From the NCBI GenBank assembly GCA_037446165.1, contig JBBIJC010000112.1, positions 1 through 7,310 on the forward strand: a stretch of 7,310 nt of DNA, in the 5' to 3' direction. Every line of letters begins with the position of its first letter. The first letter of the stretch is position 1. Below, piece by piece: positions 1-6,594 of this stretch. The notes under the pieces are model-generated. The model saw only the letters and a list, made by a program, of their open reading frames with translations. It made no database searches and had not been told where the DNA came from. Source of the stretch: Parasulfuritortus sp037446165 (GTDB lineage: Bacteria > Pseudomonadota > Gammaproteobacteria > Burkholderiales > Thiobacillaceae). The position numbers and the translations under genes are program-made.

Positions 1-2691
1 CCCGACCCCGACGCCCTGCTTGCCCGCATCGAGGCCGATGCCGAACGCGAGCAGCGCGGCAAGCTGAAGATTTTCTTCGGCGCCTGCCCCGGCGTGGGCA
101 AGACCTACGCCATGCTGAGCGCGGCGCAGACCTTGCGTAGCCAGGGGGCCGAGGCGCTGGTGGGGCTGGTCGAAACGCACGGTCGCTCCGAGACCGCCAA
201 ACTGCTGGATGGCCTGGAACAATTGCCGACCAGGACGGTGGCCTATCAGGGCCGCGAACTGCCCGAGTTCGACCTGGATGCGGCGCTGGCCCGCAAACCC
301 GCCTTGATCCTGGTCGACGAACTGGCCCATTCCAACGTCGCCGGTTCGCGTCACCCGAAACGCTGGCAGGATGTCGAGGAACTGCTGGCGGCCGGCATCG
401 ACGTCTACACCACGGTCAACGTCCAGCATCTGGAGAGCCTCAACGACATCGTCGGCGGCATCACCGGCATTCAGGTGCGCGAAACGCTTCCGGACCGGGT
501 CTTCGACCAGGCCGACGAAGTGGCGCTGGTCGACTTGCCGCCGGACGAATTGTTGCAGCGGATGAAAGAGGGCAAGGTTTACCTCGCCCATCAGGCCGAG
601 CGCGCCATTCAAAACTTTTTCCGCAAGGGCAACCTGATCGCCCTGCGCGAACTGGCTTTGCGCCGCACCGCCGACCGGGTCGATGCCCAGATGCGGGCAT
701 ACCGCACCGATCAGGCGATCCGCGAGGTCTGGCAGGCCAAGGAACGGCTGCTGGTCTGCGTCGGCCCCGGCGCCGGCGGCGACCGGCTGGTGCGCGCCGC
801 CGCCCGGCTGGCGGCCAACCTGCATGCCGACTGGATTATCGCCTACGTCGAGACCCCGCGCCTGCAACGCCTGTCGGAGGAAAACCGCGACAAGATACTG
901 AAGACGCTGGCCCTGGCGCGGGAACTGGGCGCGGAGACCGCCACCCTGTCCGGCCAGGAGGATGCGCCGACCCTGCTGGCTTACGCCGTCAGCCGCAATG
1001 CGTCCAAGCTGGTGGTCGGCAAGAGCCTGCGCACCGGGCTGTCGCGCATGCTGCGCGCCCCCCTGTCGGACCGGCTGTCATCCCTGGCCACGGACGTGGA
1101 TGTCTACGTGGTGGCGCATGAAGAGGAAACCATGCCGGCCGGCAAGGCGTCGCCCATGCCGCTCGACATGGAACTGGAGCCGACCGCCAAGCTGAGATCG
1201 CATGGCTATTTCTGGGCGGTCGGGGTCTGTGCACTGACCACCGTGCTGGCCAAGCTGGTCCTGCCCTGGTTCGATCTGGCCAACCTGATCATGTTCTATC
1301 TGGTCGGCGTGGTCTGGGTCGCGGCGCGCCATGGCCGCGGGCCGGCCACCCTGGGCTCGGTGCTCAGTGTGCTGGCCTTCGATTTCTTCTTCGTTCCGCC
1401 CCGGATGTCGTTTTCCGTCTCCGACACCCGCTATCTGCTGACCTTCTTCATCATGCTGGCAGTGGCGTTGACCATCAGCACCCTGGCCGCCAATCTGCGC
1501 TATCAGGCGCGCATCGCCTTGTATCGGGAGCGGCGCACCCGGGCGCTCAACGAACTGGGCCGAGAGCTGGCCAGCGCGCTGATGGCAGAGCAGATCGTGG
1601 ACACAGCCATCCATCATCTGGAAAGCCTGTTCCAGGCCAGGGCCTGCATCCTGCTGCCGGACGCTCAGGACAAACTGGTCGTGCCACCACCTTTGGCCAG
1701 CGATCGCAAGGAACTGCCACTGGACCCGGCCATCGGCCAGTGGGTCTACGATCACCAGCAACCGGCCGGCATGGGCACCCAGAGCCTGGCCGGCGCGCCC
1801 ATGCATTACCTGCCGCTGAAGGCGCCGATGCGGACCCGGGGCGTGCTGGCCTTGCTGCCCAGCCAGAAGCGGCTGCTGTTCCTGCCCGAACAGGCCCGGC
1901 TGCTGGAAACCCTGGCCAGCCAGATCGCCCTGGCGCTGGAGCGCGTGCATTACGTGGAAGTCGCCCGCGATGCCATCGTCCGCATGGAATCCGAACGGCT
2001 GCGCAACGGCCTGCTGTCCGCGCTGTCGCATGACCTGCGCACGCCGCTGACCGTGCTGGCCGGTCTGGCCGACTCGCTGCCGCTGGCCGGTCCGTCATTG
2101 CCCCCCGCCCAGGCCGAGATCGCCGAGGCCATTCGCGCCGAGTCGCTGCGCACCAGTCTGCTGGTCAGCAACCTGCTCGACATGGCCCGCCTGCAGGAAG
2201 GCCAGGTCCGGCTCAAGCGGGAATGGCAGCCGCTGGAGGAGGTGGTGGGGACAGCCCTACAGACCCTGTCCGGCGTTCTCGCCCGACATGAGATCCACGT
2301 CGACCTGCCGGCCGACCTGCCCTTGCTGGAGTTCGACAGCGTGCTGATGGAGCGGGTGTTCTGCAATCTGCTGGAGAACGCGGCGAAATACACGCCGGTG
2401 GGCAGCCGGATCGAGATTGCCGCCCGCAACGAGGGCGACTGGGTCACCATCACCGTGGCCGACAACGGGCCTGGCCTGCCGCCGGGCAAGGAGAAAGTCC
2501 TGTTCGAGAAATTCACCCGCGGCCAGGATGAATCGTCGGTGGCGGGCGTCGGTCTCGGATTGGCCATCGTGCATGCCATCGTCGAGGCCCACAAGGGAAC
2601 GGTCAGGGCGGAGAATCGTCCCGAGGGCGGCGCCCGCTTCATCATCACCCTGCCGGCTGGCGAGCCGCCCAGCATCCCCGTGGAGGACTGA
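1..2691 (+). CDS. kdpD: KdpD, osmosensitive K+ channel sensor histidine kinase (5' end outside window)
   Basis: KdpD is the membrane sensor kinase that, with KdpE, switches on the high-affinity K+ pump KdpFABC when potassium is scarce. The reading frame is open from base 1, upstream of the first ATG at 94, and already matches KdpD (RGKLKIFFGACPGVGKT), so the true start lies before the window. Alignment by eye to E. coli KdpD (about 894 residues) suggests roughly 7 residues are missing; 896 are visible. Domains in visible-codon numbering: Walker A GACPGVGKT at 27-35 and Walker B LILVDE ending near 107 in the KdpD N-terminal domain; a universal-stress-protein-like domain at about 247-370; four membrane segments at about 403-505; a GAF-like region at about 540-640; the H-box LSHDLRTPLT with phosphoacceptor His677; the N-box around Asn793; G-boxes DNGPGLPPG at 821 and GVGLGLAI at 849. 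All key residues are intact. The stop TGA overlaps the kdpE ATG by one base, as expected for a coupled kdpDE pair. Confidence 0.97.
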   Translation, partial: PDPDALLARIEADAEREQRGKLKIFFGACPGVGKTYAMLSAAQTLRSQGAEALVGLVETHGRSETAKLLDGLEQLPTRTVAYQGRELPEFDLDAALARKPALILVDELAHSNVAGSRHPKRWQDVEELLAAGIDVYTTVNVQHLESLNDIVGGITGIQVRETLPDRVFDQADEVALVDLPPDELLQRMKEGKVYLAHQAERAIQNFFRKGNLIALRELALRRTADRVDAQMRAYRTDQAIREVWQAKERLLVCVGPGAGGDRLVRAAARLAANLHADWIIAYVETPRLQRLSEENRDKILKTLALARELGAETATLSGQEDAPTLLAYAVSRNASKLVVGKSLRTGLSRMLRAPLSDRLSSLATDVDVYVVAHEEETMPAGKASPMPLDMELEPTAKLRSHGYFWAVGVCALTTVLAKLVLPWFDLANLIMFYLVGVVWVAARHGRGPATLGSVLSVLAFDFFFVPPRMSFSVSDTRYLLTFFIMLAVALTISTLAANLRYQARIALYRERRTRALNELGRELASALMAEQIVDTAIHHLESLFQARACILLPDAQDKLVVPPPLASDRKELPLDPAIGQWVYDHQQPAGMGTQSLAGAPMHYLPLKAPMRTRGVLALLPSQKRLLFLPEQARLLETLASQIALALERVHYVEVARDAIVRMESERLRNGLLSALSHDLRTPLTVLAGLADSLPLAGPSLPPAQAEIAEAIRAESLRTSLLVSNLLDMARLQEGQVRLKREWQPLEEVVGTALQTLSGVLARHEIHVDLPADLPLLEFDSVLMERVFCNLLENAAKYTPVGSRIEIAARNEGDWVTITVADNGPGLPPGKEKVLFEKFTRGQDESSVAGVGLGLAIVHAIVEAHKGTVRAENRPEGGARFIITLPAGEPPSIPVED
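2682..2686 (+). promoter_or_regulatory. Ribosome binding site of kdpE
   Basis: GGAGG lies four bases before the kdpE ATG, inside the last codons of kdpD. It supports the start at 2691 and the one-base TGATG stop/start overlap. The spacing is slightly short, consistent with help from ribosomes terminating on kdpD. Confidence 0.7.
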
Positions 2692-3395
2692 TGGAATCGT
2701 CGCGCACAACCTCGGTCACTGTCGTCGTCATCGAAGATGAGCCGCAAATCCGCCGCTTCGTCCGCACCGCGCTGGAAAACGAAGGCTGCCACGTGGCCGA
2801 GGCCGGGACCGGCGAGCGCGGTCTGGTCGAGACCGGGACCCGCAAGCCGGATCTGGTCATCCTGGACCTGGGGCTGCCGGACAGGGATGGCGTCGACGTG
2901 GTACGCGACCTGCGTAGTTGGACCGCGGTACCGATCCTCATCCTGTCGGCGCGGGTCGACGAAACCGACAAGGTAGCCGCACTCGATGCCGGCGCCGACG
3001 ACTACCTGACCAAGCCGTTCGGCGTGGCGGAACTGTTGGCCCGGGTGCGGGCGCTGCTGCGTCGGCGCCACATGACAAGCAACGAAGGGCCGCTGGTCGA
3101 ATTTGGCGCAATCGCGGTCGATCTGGCACGGCGCCGGGTCACCCGGGCCGGCGAAGAGGTCCACCTCACGCCAATCGAGTACAAGCTGCTGACCTTGCTC
3201 ATCGGCAACGCCGGCCGCGTGCTCACCCATCGGCAATTGCTGCGCGAGGTCTGGGGGCCGAGTCATGCCGAAGACACTCATTACTTGCGCGTCTACCTGA
3301 CCGGATTGCGCCGCAAGCTGGAGGAGAACCCGGCCCGGCCCAAACATATTCGTACCGAATCGGGGGTGGGGTATCGCCTGGTTATCGAAGCCTGA
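2691..3395 (+). CDS. kdpE: KdpE, OmpR/PhoB-family response regulator of the kdp operon
   Basis: KdpE is the cytoplasmic DNA-binding partner of KdpD. It is phosphorylated by the kinase and activates transcription of the kdpFABC K+ transporter genes. The 234-residue product is normal family length. The receiver domain covers about residues 9-122, with acidic-pocket residues Glu15 and Asp16, phosphoacceptor Asp59 in VILDLGLPD, Ser86 in the switch position (LSAR) and invariant Lys108 in the TKPFG motif. The C-terminal winged-helix domain covers about 132-234 and shows typical signatures: LTPIEYKLL, GRVLTHRQLLREVWG, and YLRVYLTGLRRKLEENP ending with GVGYRL. The ATG at 2691 is supported by an upstream GGAGG and by overlap with kdpD. 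The stop codon falls inside an inverted repeat that continues into the convergent gap. Identity as KdpE rather than another OmpR-type regulator rests on both sequence and the adjacent kdpD. Confidence 0.97.
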   Translation: MESSRTTSVTVVVIEDEPQIRRFVRTALENEGCHVAEAGTGERGLVETGTRKPDLVILDLGLPDRDGVDVVRDLRSWTAVPILILSARVDETDKVAALDAGADDYLTKPFGVAELLARVRALLRRRHMTSNEGPLVEFGAIAVDLARRRVTRAGEEVHLTPIEYKLLTLLIGNAGRVLTHRQLLREVWGPSHAEDTHYLRVYLTGLRRKLEENPARPKHIRTESGVGYRLVIEA

Positions 3396-3436
3396 TCGTC
3401 ACCTGTGGGCGAAAAAACAATCCACAAGCGATCAGG
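3391..3436. repeat. Inverted repeat over the kdpE stop codon, possible terminator stem
   Basis: CCTGATCG at 3391-3398 is perfectly complementary to CGATCAGG at 3429-3436. An inner 5-bp match, TGTGG at 3404-3408 with CCACA at 3422-3426, closes a 13-base loop containing an A6 run at 3412-3417 (T6 on the minus strand). The repeat starts two bases before the kdpE stop TGA. No U-tract follows it on the plus strand, so it is not a textbook intrinsic terminator. It may protect or end the kdpE transcript. Function is inferred from position only. Confidence 0.45.
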
Positions 3437-3439
3437 AGT

Positions 3440-3477
3440 GAAGGTGCCTGGGCGGTCGCGCCGCCCTACGCACCTTC
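3440..3477. terminator. GC-rich stem-loop at the end of the minus-strand operon, putative terminator or REP-like element
   Basis: GAAGGTGC at 3440-3447 pairs with GCACCTTC at 3470-3477, and GGGCGG at 3450-3455 pairs with CCGCCC at 3461-3466 around a five-base loop. The two stem parts are separated by a small asymmetric internal loop. The stem includes the last codons and TAG stop of the minus-strand TPR-like gene. Read on the minus strand it contains GTAGGGCGG, a core also seen in REP-like palindromes of many high-GC proteobacteria. No U-tract follows immediately; the nearest T-run on the minus strand is about 22 bases further on, at 3417-3412. It is plausibly a transcript end for either strand, but the mechanism is uncertain. 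Confidence 0.5.
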
Positions 3478-3930
3478 CATCAAGGCCTGAACCACACTGA
3501 CCCCGCTCCCATCCTCGGGGTCCAGTGCGGCCAGCTTTGCCAGACAGGGCCTGGCGCCGGCCTCATCGCCGCTTCTGAGCGCGATGAACGCCAATGCCTT
3601 GAGTGCCAGCAGCGCCTGGCTGGCGATGAGTGGATCGGTTCCGGCGAGGTGCGCGCGCGTCCAGCCGGCAGGATCCTGCGCCAGGCCGCCTTGCCGGGCG
3701 GCTTCGGCCAGTGCCCGGCTGGCGTAGTCCCTTGCCACATCGAAGCGCCGCATACGGTTGTAGAACTTGTACAGCACGCGGTAGAGCGGCAGCGGATCGG
3801 CCGCCTGGGTGCAGGCCACCTGCAGCAGCAGGTCGGCCTTTGCCGGATCGGCCGAGTAGCCGGCCATGGCCTCCCGGAGGCTGGCGTCGACCGCTTCCGC
3901 CGTCAGGCCGTCCTGAGCAGTTTCAGGCAT
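3466..3930 (-). CDS. TPR-like helical-repeat protein, last gene of the nif accessory operon
   Basis: This encodes about 154 residues of soluble, alanine- and leucine-rich, largely helical protein with no signal peptide or membrane segment. Two stretches resemble tetratricopeptide helix pairs: about 45-80 (PLYRVLYKFYNRMRRFDVARDY and following) and about 103-138 (ALLALKALAFIALRSGDEA and following, ending LAALDP). Such folds normally bind partner proteins. I do not recognise a named family, so the function is unknown. The chosen ATG at 3930 lies inside the 3' end of the ankyrin gene (28-base overlap), which suggests coupled translation. A GTG at 3945 would add five residues. An ATG at 3864 lies beyond the ankyrin stop but has a GGGAGG only two bases before it, too close for a good ribosome site. 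Co-translation with an ankyrin protein suggests the two may act together as scaffolds or assembly chaperones. Confidence 0.75.
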   Translation of the reverse strand: MPETAQDGLTAEAVDASLREAMAGYSADPAKADLLLQVACTQAADPLPLYRVLYKFYNRMRRFDVARDYASRALAEAARQGGLAQDPAGWTRAHLAGTDPLIASQALLALKALAFIALRSGDEAGARPCLAKLAALDPEDGSGVSVVQALMEGA

Positions 3931-4334
3931 TCCCGCGTGGCGCACGAGTCGAGTGCGCTGAAGTCGTCCAGGGTCCGGATGGTCGAATCGGCGCCGGCCG
4001 TCAGCAGTTGCGCCACGCGCGCGGCCTTGCCGGCCGAGGCGCAGTAGATCAGGGCGGTGGCGCCGTTGACGTTGCGGGTGTCGAGGTCGACGCCAGCCTG
4101 CACCAGGCTATCCACGCAGTCGCCGCAGTCGGCATAGCAGGCGTACCAGAGCGCGCCGTTGCCGTCGGCGTTGAGCTGGCTCGGATCGGCGCCAAGCGCG
4201 AGACAGGCCGCGACCAGATCGGCGCGGCCCTGGCGGGCGGCGTGCATGAGCGGGGTGATGGCGTTGGCCAGCAGGGCGTCCGGTCCGGCAAATCCGGATT
4301 CGGCCAGCCAGCGGTTCAGGTTGTGGTCAGTCAT
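3903..4334 (-). CDS. Ankyrin repeat protein in the nif accessory operon
   Basis: This is a 143-residue cytoplasmic protein made almost wholly of ankyrin units, which form protein-binding surfaces and have no catalytic role. Units are visible at about 26-58 (ITPLMHAARQGRADLVAACL, then GADPSQLNADG), 59-91 (ALWYACYADCGDCVDSLVQA, then GVDLDTRNVNG) and 92-125 (ATALIYCASAGKAARVAQLL, then GADSTIRTLDD), followed by a shortened capping unit at 126-143. The repeat period is 33 residues, as expected. It is rich in cysteine for a short protein (six, including ACYADCGDC), though not in a recognised metal-binding arrangement. The ATG at 4334 is preferred because it makes an 8-base overlap with the flavoprotein gene upstream. 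The frame stays open further upstream, but that part is out of frame with the upstream gene's clear C terminus and does not look like ankyrin. There is no convincing Shine-Dalgarno sequence, so translation is probably coupled. The partner is unknown; nitrogenase-related proteins are a guess from context. Confidence 0.88.
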   Translation of the reverse strand: MTDHNLNRWLAESGFAGPDALLANAITPLMHAARQGRADLVAACLALGADPSQLNADGNGALWYACYADCGDCVDSLVQAGVDLDTRNVNGATALIYCASAGKAARVAQLLTAGADSTIRTLDDFSALDSCATRECLKLLRTA

Positions 4335-5874
4335 AGGCGAGCAAGGTGGTGAGTCGTGGATCGTCCACCGCCATGCCGATGGCATAGTGGTAGACCGTCT
4401 GGTAGCGGGTGTCGGCGAGGCCAAGCAGTTCGTGGTCGGCCTCGTCGAAAAAGCAGCCGATGCCGGTGCCGCGCCAGCCGGCGGCCTCGGCCTCCAGGGT
4501 CAGGCAGTGGCCGAGCATGCCGGCCTCCCAGTGCAGGTGGCGCCAGGCGGCCGGGTTCTCCGCAACCGGCGCGTCGAATTCGGCCACGAATATCACGCTG
4601 AAAGCGCAGTGCGCGGCGATGTCCTGGTGGCAGGATACGGTGCGCGCAGTGCGTTCGGCTTTGGCGGCAATCAATTTGTAGAGCGGCAGTTCGGCGTCGG
4701 CCGGAGTCCACTCGAATTCGCGCCGCATGGCCTGGCCCAGCCCGGTCAGACCCGCTTCGGAGCGGGGCAGGACGTAGAGCCCGGGGGCCATGCCTTCGAC
4801 CCGGTGCACGAACAGGACCGGGTGCACGCGCGGCGCCGCCGTCCACATCGCCCACACCGGCGAACCGCCGGGCAGCACGCTTTGCAGCAGGCGGCGGAAC
4901 ACGGCGGCGGGCAGGATCGAACTGCCGTCGAAGGCCTGGGCGCTGCGCCGCTTGAGGATGACCTCGGCGACTGGAATTTCAGCCTCGGACCCGGTGTGCA
5001 CGTGCTGTGGCGGCGGCAGGTCGGGCAGGCGGCCGCGGGTCGCGTGCGCCGCTTCCTCGATGACTGGCCACTGGTACATCGGCTTAGGATCGAGCAGGCT
5101 GGGCAAGCCGTTCCATTCATCCCATTCCAGCGGCGGCATGGGTGCCGGGCCAGCCGGGGCGCCATGCAGCGCAACCATGACCTCGGCCTCCTCCGGCTCG
5201 ACGCCATCGAAATCGGCGGCACGGTCGAGACCCAGACAATGGGCAAGGGCATCGGGCGCCAGATCGACCAGGCGCGGCCGCCAGCCGAACAGGGCGGCGG
5301 CGTAGGCCAGCGCGGCGAGGACGTGGCCCATATCAAGCTGGCAGTAGCGCAGCGCCCGCTCGCCGTACTTCCAGGCCTCGCGCCAGTGGATGGAGGAGAA
5401 ACCCAGCCACAGACCGGGCGTATCGGAGGCGGTCAGCGTCTCGGCCCGCCATTCGATGCCGTGGTCCTTGGCCTGATAGTGGTAAAGCCCGTCCGGCAGG
5501 CCCTCGACCCAGTAGGCGACGATCCAGGTCTCGGTCGGGTGCAGATTGCCCGAGGAGGGATGCGCGCGCAGCGCCCAGCGGCTGCCGCCGTACTCCTTCC
5601 AGGCGGTGACGGCGCTGGTCAGTTGCAGCAGGTTGCCCAGGTTGGCGAGATCGAACGGTGCGGGTTCGCGTGCAGCCGCGAGTTCACCCCAGGTGGTGCC
5701 CAACTGGGCCACCGTGCGCGGCAGGAAGTAGTGCCGGGTGCCCCGCCATTGCCGGAAGGCTTCCGGCTGGTTGTCCCAGTCCAGGCTGCCGGGGCCGGCC
5801 GCGTAGCGGTCCAGGCGGTGCTTGGTGCGCTCGTGATAGGCCCGGATGATGTCGGCAGGGTTTTCGGTGATCAT
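4327..5874 (-). CDS. SagB/ThcOx-type nitroreductase-family flavoprotein with two tandem domains
   Basis: This 515-residue protein belongs to the FMN-dependent nitroreductase superfamily, in the branch annotated SagB/ThcOx dehydrogenase. Characterised members oxidise azolines in peptide natural products. It starts with the YHERTKHRLDRYAAGPG-type hallmark at about 13-29. A first nitroreductase-like domain (about 60-225) contains SSGNLHPTETW at 107-117 and WKYGERALRYCQLDMGHV around 168-185. A second domain (about 300-505) contains the FMN-binding-type RRSAQAF at 309-315, an HWEAGMLG helix near 448-455 and GIGCFFDE at 471-478. No YcaO, LanB-like or precursor-peptide gene is visible, so azoline chemistry is not supported here. 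Its place between nifZ and the ankyrin gene suggests a redox role linked to nitrogen fixation, which is inference. The ATG overlaps the nifZ stop by four bases (ATGA) with no Shine-Dalgarno of its own, so it is likely translationally coupled. The substrate is unknown. Confidence 0.9.
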   Translation of the reverse strand: MITENPADIIRAYHERTKHRLDRYAAGPGSLDWDNQPEAFRQWRGTRHYFLPRTVAQLGTTWGELAAAREPAPFDLANLGNLLQLTSAVTAWKEYGGSRWALRAHPSSGNLHPTETWIVAYWVEGLPDGLYHYQAKDHGIEWRAETLTASDTPGLWLGFSSIHWREAWKYGERALRYCQLDMGHVLAALAYAAALFGWRPRLVDLAPDALAHCLGLDRAADFDGVEPEEAEVMVALHGAPAGPAPMPPLEWDEWNGLPSLLDPKPMYQWPVIEEAAHATRGRLPDLPPPQHVHTGSEAEIPVAEVILKRRSAQAFDGSSILPAAVFRRLLQSVLPGGSPVWAMWTAAPRVHPVLFVHRVEGMAPGLYVLPRSEAGLTGLGQAMRREFEWTPADAELPLYKLIAAKAERTARTVSCHQDIAAHCAFSVIFVAEFDAPVAENPAAWRHLHWEAGMLGHCLTLEAEAAGWRGTGIGCFFDEADHELLGLADTRYQTVYHYAIGMAVDDPRLTTLLAYD

Positions 5875-6146
5875 GCCGGCGGCTGGTAGCCGAGTTCCTC
5901 GGCCAGGCAGCCGATCGGCTCGGCCAATGTGCCGCCGGGGCCGGTCTCGAAGCTGACCAGATACAGCTCGTCGTCCGGGCTTTCCTCGATCTGGCCGACG
6001 TTGACCACCCTGCCGCGCGTACCTGCGGCGGCCAGCAGCATTCCCGGCAGCAGGCCGGGGATACCGCTCTCGCCGGTCTCCTCGACCGCGTCGTTGAGCA
6101 GGTCGTGGCTGGCATAGACCATGTCGCCTGCATTGAATCGGCTCAT
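5871..6146 (-). CDS. nifZ: NifZ family protein, nitrogenase MoFe-protein maturation factor
   Basis: This short 91-residue protein matches the NifZ domain. It has GDMVYASHDLLNDA near the N terminus, then RGRVVNVGQ at about 44-52, YLVSFE at 62-67 and the closing IGCLAEEL at 78-85. In Azotobacter, NifZ assists formation of the second P-cluster of the MoFe protein. The well-studied Azotobacter protein is considerably longer (about 150-160 residues), so this version is close to the bare domain. It carries a glycine- and leucine-rich stretch at about 27-43 (SGIPGLLPGMLLAAAGT) where classical NifZ has a shorter loop. The ATG at 6146 is preferred over upstream starts because AGGAG lies six bases before it and because the upstream extension overlaps the preceding gene and lacks NifZ similarity. 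A second ATG five bases upstream is out of frame and meets a stop after two codons. The stop overlaps the next gene's ATG. This is the gene that most firmly ties the operon to nitrogen fixation. Confidence 0.88.
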   Translation of the reverse strand: MSRFNAGDMVYASHDLLNDAVEETGESGIPGLLPGMLLAAAGTRGRVVNVGQIEESPDDELYLVSFETGPGGTLAEPIGCLAEELGYQPPA

Positions 6147-6152
6147 TTCATT

Positions 6153-6157
6153 CTCCT
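6153..6157 (-). promoter_or_regulatory. Ribosome binding site of nifZ
   Basis: AGGAG on the minus strand lies six bases before the nifZ ATG at 6146. It sits in the 14-base gap after the preceding gene and decides between the short 91-residue product and longer open-frame alternatives. Confidence 0.75.
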
Positions 6158-6160
6158 GTA

Positions 6161-6592
6161 TCAGCCGCCCAGCATGGCCGTATAGGCCCGTCGCAGCAGC
6201 TCCATTTCCACCGGCACGCAGCCGCGTGCTTCCGTTATAGCCACGAAACGGCCGCCCAGCGCTTCCGCCTCGGCGAACGGCGGATCGACCGTCTCGAAGC
6301 TGGCCAGTTGCACAGTGACCGGGCCGTCCGGAGTCTGCACCGTGGCGTGGAATTCGGCCTCCGCCTTGAGCGCGCCGCTGTCCAGGCCCAGCCGCTGCTC
6401 GGCCGCGCGCAGCCAGGCGTTGGGGTGATAGGCCACGGCCGGCTCCCCATCGCCCTCCTCTTCCACCACCGACAAGGCCGGCAATGGCATGAAGGCGCAC
6501 ATGCCGTGCGCGAAACGGAGGAAGCGCAACCGGGCGCTGGTCTTCTGCTTGTGCGCCAGGATCAGGCGCAGATCGGCGGGCAGATCGCTCAC
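6161..6592 (-). CDS. Unrecognised 143-residue protein in the nif accessory operon (GTG start)
   Basis: I do not recognise this protein. It is soluble, with no signal peptide or membrane helix. It begins SDLPADLRLILAHKQKTSARLRFLRFAHGMCAF, a basic N-terminal third (about 10-30), followed by an acidic patch VVEEEGDGE at 42-50. The middle, FHATVQTPDGPVTVQLASFE (81-100), looks like beta strands. The C terminus, LGGRFVAITEARGCVPVEME and following (112-143), mixes a strand, a Cys-containing turn and a helix. The frame is open up to 6700, but starting there would overlap the preceding gene by over 100 bases with unrelated-looking sequence. No in-frame ATG exists near the junction. The GTG at 6592, two bases after the preceding stop, is the most economical start; no clear Shine-Dalgarno precedes it, so reinitiation is likely. 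The neighbours (ferredoxin upstream, nifZ 14 bases downstream) suggest a nitrogenase-related accessory role, which is inference only. Confidence 0.8.
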   Translation of the reverse strand: MSDLPADLRLILAHKQKTSARLRFLRFAHGMCAFMPLPALSVVEEEGDGEPAVAYHPNAWLRAAEQRLGLDSGALKAEAEFHATVQTPDGPVTVQLASFETVDPPFAEAEALGGRFVAITEARGCVPVEMELLRRAYTAMLGG

Positions 6593-6594
6593 GG

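Noticed and set aside
1078..2031. Minus-strand open frame of 317 codons within kdpD
   Set aside because: It is antisense to the membrane and GAF region of kdpD. Its His/Gln-rich sequence is typical of a reverse shadow of Leu/Ala-rich coding sequence.
1950..3347. Long minus-strand open frame (465 codons) opposite kdpD/kdpE
   Set aside because: It lies antisense to two unmistakable genes, has low-complexity Arg/Ser/Pro-rich content and no domain. High GC makes such open shadow frames common.
3398..3440. Small RNA or riboswitch in the convergent gap
   Set aside because: The gap is too short, and its structure is explained by inverted repeats at gene ends. No promoter-like sequence was seen.
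3630..4352. Plus-strand open frame opposite the ankyrin and TPR-like genes
   Set aside because: There is no motif or ribosome site, and the minus-strand genes with clear repeat structure explain the region.
4327..5874. RiPP (thiazole/oxazole peptide) biosynthesis cluster
   Set aside because: Only the SagB-like flavoprotein is present. No cyclodehydratase, precursor peptide or exporter is visible, and the neighbours are nif-type genes.
4159..5889. Long plus-strand open frame (576 codons) opposite the flavoprotein gene
   Set aside because: It mirrors the SagB-type gene and the ankyrin gene, is rich in Gly/Arg/Gln with no recognisable motif, and is explained by codon bias on the coding strand.
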